From contig JAJZBG010000023.1 in the NCBI GenBank assembly GCA_021799035.1, positions 1 through 36,344 of the forward strand: DNA of 36,344 bases, in the 5' to 3' direction. The DNA is from Actinomycetes bacterium (lineage in GTDB: Bacteria > Actinomycetota > Acidimicrobiia > Acidimicrobiales > Acidimicrobiaceae). Below, one piece after another: positions 33,383 to 36,344 of the stretch (position 1 is its first letter; the number at the start of each line of letters is the position of its first letter). The notes below the pieces were generated by a model that was not told where the DNA came from, searched no databases, and saw only the letters and a list, made by a program, of their open reading frames with translations. Position numbers and translations under genes: made by a program.

Positions 33383-34813
33383 CTAGACCATTGAAAATGA
33401 CTTAAAGGAACCCTGCAGAAAAGCCTTGGAGTCGACCCCTAGAACCTTGTCGAAAATTGTTGCGTACACCATACGAAAATCCGTCGTAAACACGAGATTT
33501 CCCTCCTGAAGGCGATTCAGGTCCGACGGCTCGCCATAGAAGCCCCCGCCAACGGCGGGACCACAAACGAAGACGTTATTCGCCCAGCCATGATCGGTCC
33601 CCTCGTTTGAATTTGCATTCACCCGCCTGCCGAACTCAGTGTAGATCATTACCACGACACCGTGGCCCTGCGGCGTATTGCTCAAGGCATCCACGAAGGC
33701 AGTCACCGCAGTGTCCAATTCGCCAAGTAGCTTCTCCTGAGTCGGCTGCTGGTTCACATGGGTATCGAATCCTCCCAGCTCCACACTGTAGACTTGAGGA
33801 ATTGCTCCAGCAAGAATGAGATTCGCCACTATAGACAGTTGAGTTGCCAAGACATTCGAAGTCGACTGGCCTCCCCCGCCATCCGCGATGGCAAGGGCAG
33901 CACCTCCGTTGGCTGTAAGCGAGCTAGGGTTGGCATTCGAGAGGTGCAGGGGATCGGTGGAAGATGTGCTCGAGAGGATAGGGCCCATCTGCCGGCTTAG
34001 CTGCACTAGATTGCTGCAAGCGGCCGCTGCTTCCCTTAGAAGCTGTGGCTCGCCTGAGCTGATCTGGGAAAGCGTGTCGAAAAGCAGCTGCTCTGTTGAA
34101 TCCCCTGGAAGCACTAGTTTTCCCGGCGGTATAGCGGCTCCTTGCACCTTCTCGCCAGTCAGGAGGGTGGGCATCGTTGGTCCAACGCTTACAGCCCTTA
34201 GAGGTGACGAATTCGTGGCATCGAGCCAACGGCCTAGCCAACCGGAACTGACTGGATCACCTGTGACACCGCTCTGCCAGATGTCCATCGACTCGAAATG
34301 GCTGAAGTTTGGGTTCGCAAATCCTACGCCCTGCACAATGGCAAGCTGTTTTGCATCCCATAACTTCTTGAAACCCGTCATTGCTGGATGTAGGCCATAT
34401 CCTTCCCCCAACGGCAGCACTTTGGACGGATCCACGGCAAGATTTCCCCGATTGGACTCATACACCGCCGACTGGTAGGGAATCACGGTGTTCAGGCCAT
34501 CGTTCCCCCCGTAAAGCGTCACGAGAACTAATGGCCTCTTGCTATTCACTGACGTCAGCGAAACCGATGGCTTTTGGCTCGATCCGGGGGGTGGAGTCGA
34601 ACCGAAGAAGTCCTCCCACAAACGTGGACCCAGCGTTGCGCTCAGAACACCTGCAGCCCCAAGACCGCCCGCAAGTGCCAGGAACTTTCTTCGGTCGACT
34701 TTCCAACCCTCACGTGAGCCATGATCTGAGCCTGTTTGCGGATCATCTGACCCACTGACAGCCTCGTCGAGCCTCCCCTGCTCCCCGCCTTCTGCTTCTC
34801 TCATAGCATCCAC
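33383..34813 (-). CDS. DUF1501 family protein, Tat-exported
   Basis: The product is 476 residues. A long hydrophilic N-region ends in a twin-arginine motif, VDRRKFLALAGGLGAAGVL (Arg41-Arg42), so export by Tat after folding is likely. The mature part has the DUF1501 patterns LVTLYGGNDGLNTVIPY, LHPAMTGFKKLWDAKQLAIVQGVGF (in parts), FSHFESMDIW and VVMIYTEFGRRVNANSNEGTDHGW, related to the alkaline phosphatase/sulfatase fold. Activity is unknown. It lies 1 bp after the DUF1800 gene, the usual pairing. An ACG/ATG-dense start at 34813 is accepted. Confidence 0.92.
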   Translation of the reverse strand: MDAMREAEGGEQGRLDEAVSGSDDPQTGSDHGSREGWKVDRRKFLALAGGLGAAGVLSATLGPRLWEDFFGSTPPPGSSQKPSVSLTSVNSKRPLVLVTLYGGNDGLNTVIPYQSAVYESNRGNLAVDPSKVLPLGEGYGLHPAMTGFKKLWDAKQLAIVQGVGFANPNFSHFESMDIWQSGVTGDPVSSGWLGRWLDATNSSPLRAVSVGPTMPTLLTGEKVQGAAIPPGKLVLPGDSTEQLLFDTLSQISSGEPQLLREAAAACSNLVQLSRQMGPILSSTSSTDPLHLSNANPSSLTANGGAALAIADGGGGQSTSNVLATQLSIVANLILAGAIPQVYSVELGGFDTHVNQQPTQEKLLGELDTAVTAFVDALSNTPQGHGVVVMIYTEFGRRVNANSNEGTDHGWANNVFVCGPAVGGGFYGEPSDLNRLQEGNLVFTTDFRMVYATIFDKVLGVDSKAFLQGSFKSFSMV

Positions 34814-34814
34814 C

Positions 34815-36134
34815 TCAGTTGCTCACGTATTCAGGCGAAACCAGCGCCAATGTCATCAATGTGTGGGGATTCGTTGCCGCCTTGCTCAGCGCAGCCCTAG
34901 TGGAGGAAGACCAGCTTTCCACTGATAGCAGTTGCGAAGCTGCATCAACCCTGGACCTGAGCGGGGAATCTGTCACGGCAGAGATGTCCCCAATCAACGA
35001 CAGCTGATGTGCAAACCTCCATCTAGCCAGTGCTGCAGAAGTGGAAAGCCAATACTCGTTCTGCGGCCATCCGCCGACGCTCGGAGGATCGAATGGCACC
35101 TGGCCCAAACTGGCAAGGGTGCTCAGTATCGGAGGCTTCATTGAAGGTACTCGATTTGCAGAGATGCCTAGCGCGCGGAGTGCACCAACCACATACTCCA
35201 CGGGCTGCTTGATGAGTCCGTTGGCAGTGTCTGCTGACAGAAAGCTCGGATGCTCGAACACCATTCTGAGCAGGTTCGTCATATTGCGATCTTTCGCATA
35301 CTCTGAAGCAAGCTCACCCACCAGCGGGTCCGAGGGCTTGACAGGGTATGCAAATCGGCTCCACACCGACGAAACTACAAATCTGGCACAAGCCTGGGAA
35401 CCAGTGACAATGTCAATCACCTTCTGGCCCGTTGAGACACCATCATGACCCAAGAAAGTCTGAGGTGCATTGTTGTGGAGCTTCGGCGCAATTGCGAAAA
35501 TTCCTTTTTGCGTGTCAAGATGCCAACCTGTAAATGCCATTGCGGCAGCACGAACATCGAGTTCCGTATAGTTCCCTATGCCCATCGTGAAACGCTCCAT
35601 GAGCTCTCGGGCAAAATTCTCATTGGGATCCGGCAACCTGTCGGTTCCAGCATCAAGCCAGATCAACATGGCGGGATCGGTTGACACCGACATGGTGAGA
35701 TTCCTGAAATCGCCGCTTCCCTGGGTCCTGAATATTTGGTTCTGCCTGTACATATACTCCGGAAACCTGACCTTTGAAATAGCGGTTGGAAAGTGGCAAT
35801 GAAGGAAGAACGTGAGCTTTTCTCTAAGAGGATTTACGGCGGCCACCATCCTGCTCAACCACCAGTTCGTGAGTTCAACTCGCTCTTGATAAAGAGTTTG
35901 GTTGAACTCCTTGATCGCAACAGGAGTGCTGAGGGACTTTGGCTTGAAAAATGGAGGCTGGAGCATTGTCGGCGGAAGAATGACGTCCGCTGCCTGATCT
36001 GGTTGCTGCAGGCCTCCAAGAAGCTTTGAGACCGTTCCGTTGTAGCCAAGCGCTATTGCGGCCGTAAGCTCTGAAGATGTAGCCCCGAAACCTGCCCTGC
36101 GGTACAGCAAAGCTAAAGCAGATTTTGTATCCAT
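34815..36134 (-). CDS. DUF1800 family protein
   Basis: The product is 439 residues. It shows the DUF1800 patterns LLYRRAGFGATSSELTAA, PLREKLTFFLHCHFPTAI, NENFARELMERFTMGIGNY, AAAMAFTGWHLD, FLGHDGVSTGQKVIDIV and PFDPPSVGGWP. No signal peptide or membrane helix is obvious. The family is paired with DUF1501 in many phyla and its role is unknown; by context it could serve as a partner of the exported DUF1501 protein. The ATG at 36134 has AAGGA about eleven bases upstream, which lies in a hairpin. Confidence 0.93.
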   Translation of the reverse strand: MDTKSALALLYRRAGFGATSSELTAAIALGYNGTVSKLLGGLQQPDQAADVILPPTMLQPPFFKPKSLSTPVAIKEFNQTLYQERVELTNWWLSRMVAAVNPLREKLTFFLHCHFPTAISKVRFPEYMYRQNQIFRTQGSGDFRNLTMSVSTDPAMLIWLDAGTDRLPDPNENFARELMERFTMGIGNYTELDVRAAAMAFTGWHLDTQKGIFAIAPKLHNNAPQTFLGHDGVSTGQKVIDIVTGSQACARFVVSSVWSRFAYPVKPSDPLVGELASEYAKDRNMTNLLRMVFEHPSFLSADTANGLIKQPVEYVVGALRALGISANRVPSMKPPILSTLASLGQVPFDPPSVGGWPQNEYWLSTSAALARWRFAHQLSLIGDISAVTDSPLRSRVDAASQLLSVESWSSSTRAALSKAATNPHTLMTLALVSPEYVSN

Positions 36135-36212
36135 TCGAAATTTGTATCCTTGCTCTCAGTCAAGGAGCAGTGGTACGCCCCATTCGAAATGATAGGTCAG
36201 TACAAATTCGAA
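36133..36212. promoter_or_regulatory. Three ATTCGAA copies upstream of DUF1800
   Basis: ATTCGAA occurs at 36133-36139, 36182-36188 and 36206-36212. The first two lie within an 11-bp direct repeat, CCATTCGAAAT (36131-36141 and 36180-36190); the third is the palindrome ATTCGAAT. They cluster at the start codon and upstream region and may be regulator sites. The remaining sequence up to 36344 holds no recognised gene. Confidence 0.4.
36147..36166 (-). promoter_or_regulatory. Hairpin covering the DUF1800 ribosome site
   Basis: TCCTTG (36147-36152) and CAAGGA (36161-36166) pair over 6 bp with an 8-base loop. In the minus-strand mRNA one arm is the CAAGGA that includes the AAGGA ribosome site, so pairing could lower translation. 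Confidence 0.3.
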
Positions 36213-36344
36213 TAACCCTAGGAAATGCTAAAGATTTCTTGAGAAAACAGGCCATCGTCACATCGTTTGCACGTTGCGAACATGGCGCTCTTTCATCATG
36301 CGATTCAGCAATTACATGTCTGAACTGGAACTTCTCTGAAGCGA

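Noticed and set aside
33371-33388. Hairpin at the DUF1501 stop codon, possible terminator
   Set aside because: The minus-strand RNA has a C-A mismatch, a two-base loop and no immediate U tract.

Overview
The window looks like a chromosomal segment of an actinobacterium of moderate GC content, most likely a member of the Acidimicrobiia. That lineage is inferred, not shown by any marker search. The reasons are the gene order from rsmD through coaD, a SepIVA-like coiled-coil gene, DUF177, rpmF, plsX, acpP, rnc, mutM, smc, ftsY, ffh, rpsP, khpA, rimM, trmD and rplS, the actinobacterial DUF2469 protein, a ferrochelatase with the C-terminal cysteine cluster typical of actinobacterial CpfC, a GTP-dependent PEP carboxykinase, and frequent GTG and TTG starts. 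No tRNA, rRNA, CRISPR array, transposase or integrase was seen.

Left edge (1-908): an unresolved partial reading frame, a small zinc-ribbon-like protein on the plus strand, and DUF2469 facing it, with a shared hairpin between them. Core block (1004-19057, all minus strand): one long co-directional housekeeping array covering a DhaL/FakA-like kinase, RecG, RsmD, CoaD, a SepIVA-like protein, DUF177, bL32, PlsX, ACP, RNase III, Fpg, SMC, FtsY, Ffh, bS16, KhpA, RimM, TrmD and bL19. It combines ribosome maturation, fatty-acid/phospholipid initiation, signal-recognition-particle targeting and chromosome condensation, and ends in a good intrinsic terminator after rplS. A clear TATAAT box lies upstream of rpmF.

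Middle block (19162-24431): rpmB and the ferrochelatase on the plus strand, a small membrane protein and pckG on the minus strand, then thiL and a stand-alone Lrp/AsnC effector (RAM) domain on the plus strand, separated by a 399-bp stretch without a convincing gene.

Right block (24568-36134, all minus strand): a VirD4/TraG-type coupling ATPase without membrane helices that is translationally coupled to a CaiB/AMACR-type CoA enzyme, two alpha/beta hydrolases, a methyltransferase, a bPH2-SHOCT membrane protein, D-Ala-D-Ala ligase, a MurF-type ligase carrying an N-terminal multi-spanning membrane domain, and a DUF1800-DUF1501 pair with a Tat signal on the DUF1501 partner.

The observations most worth following are: a perfect 19-bp inverted repeat (39 bp, exactly 13 codons) inside murF, far beyond chance; the orphan coupling-type ATPase in a housekeeping neighbourhood; and an alpha/beta hydrolase whose 5' end needs either a CTG start or repair of a homopolymer frameshift.
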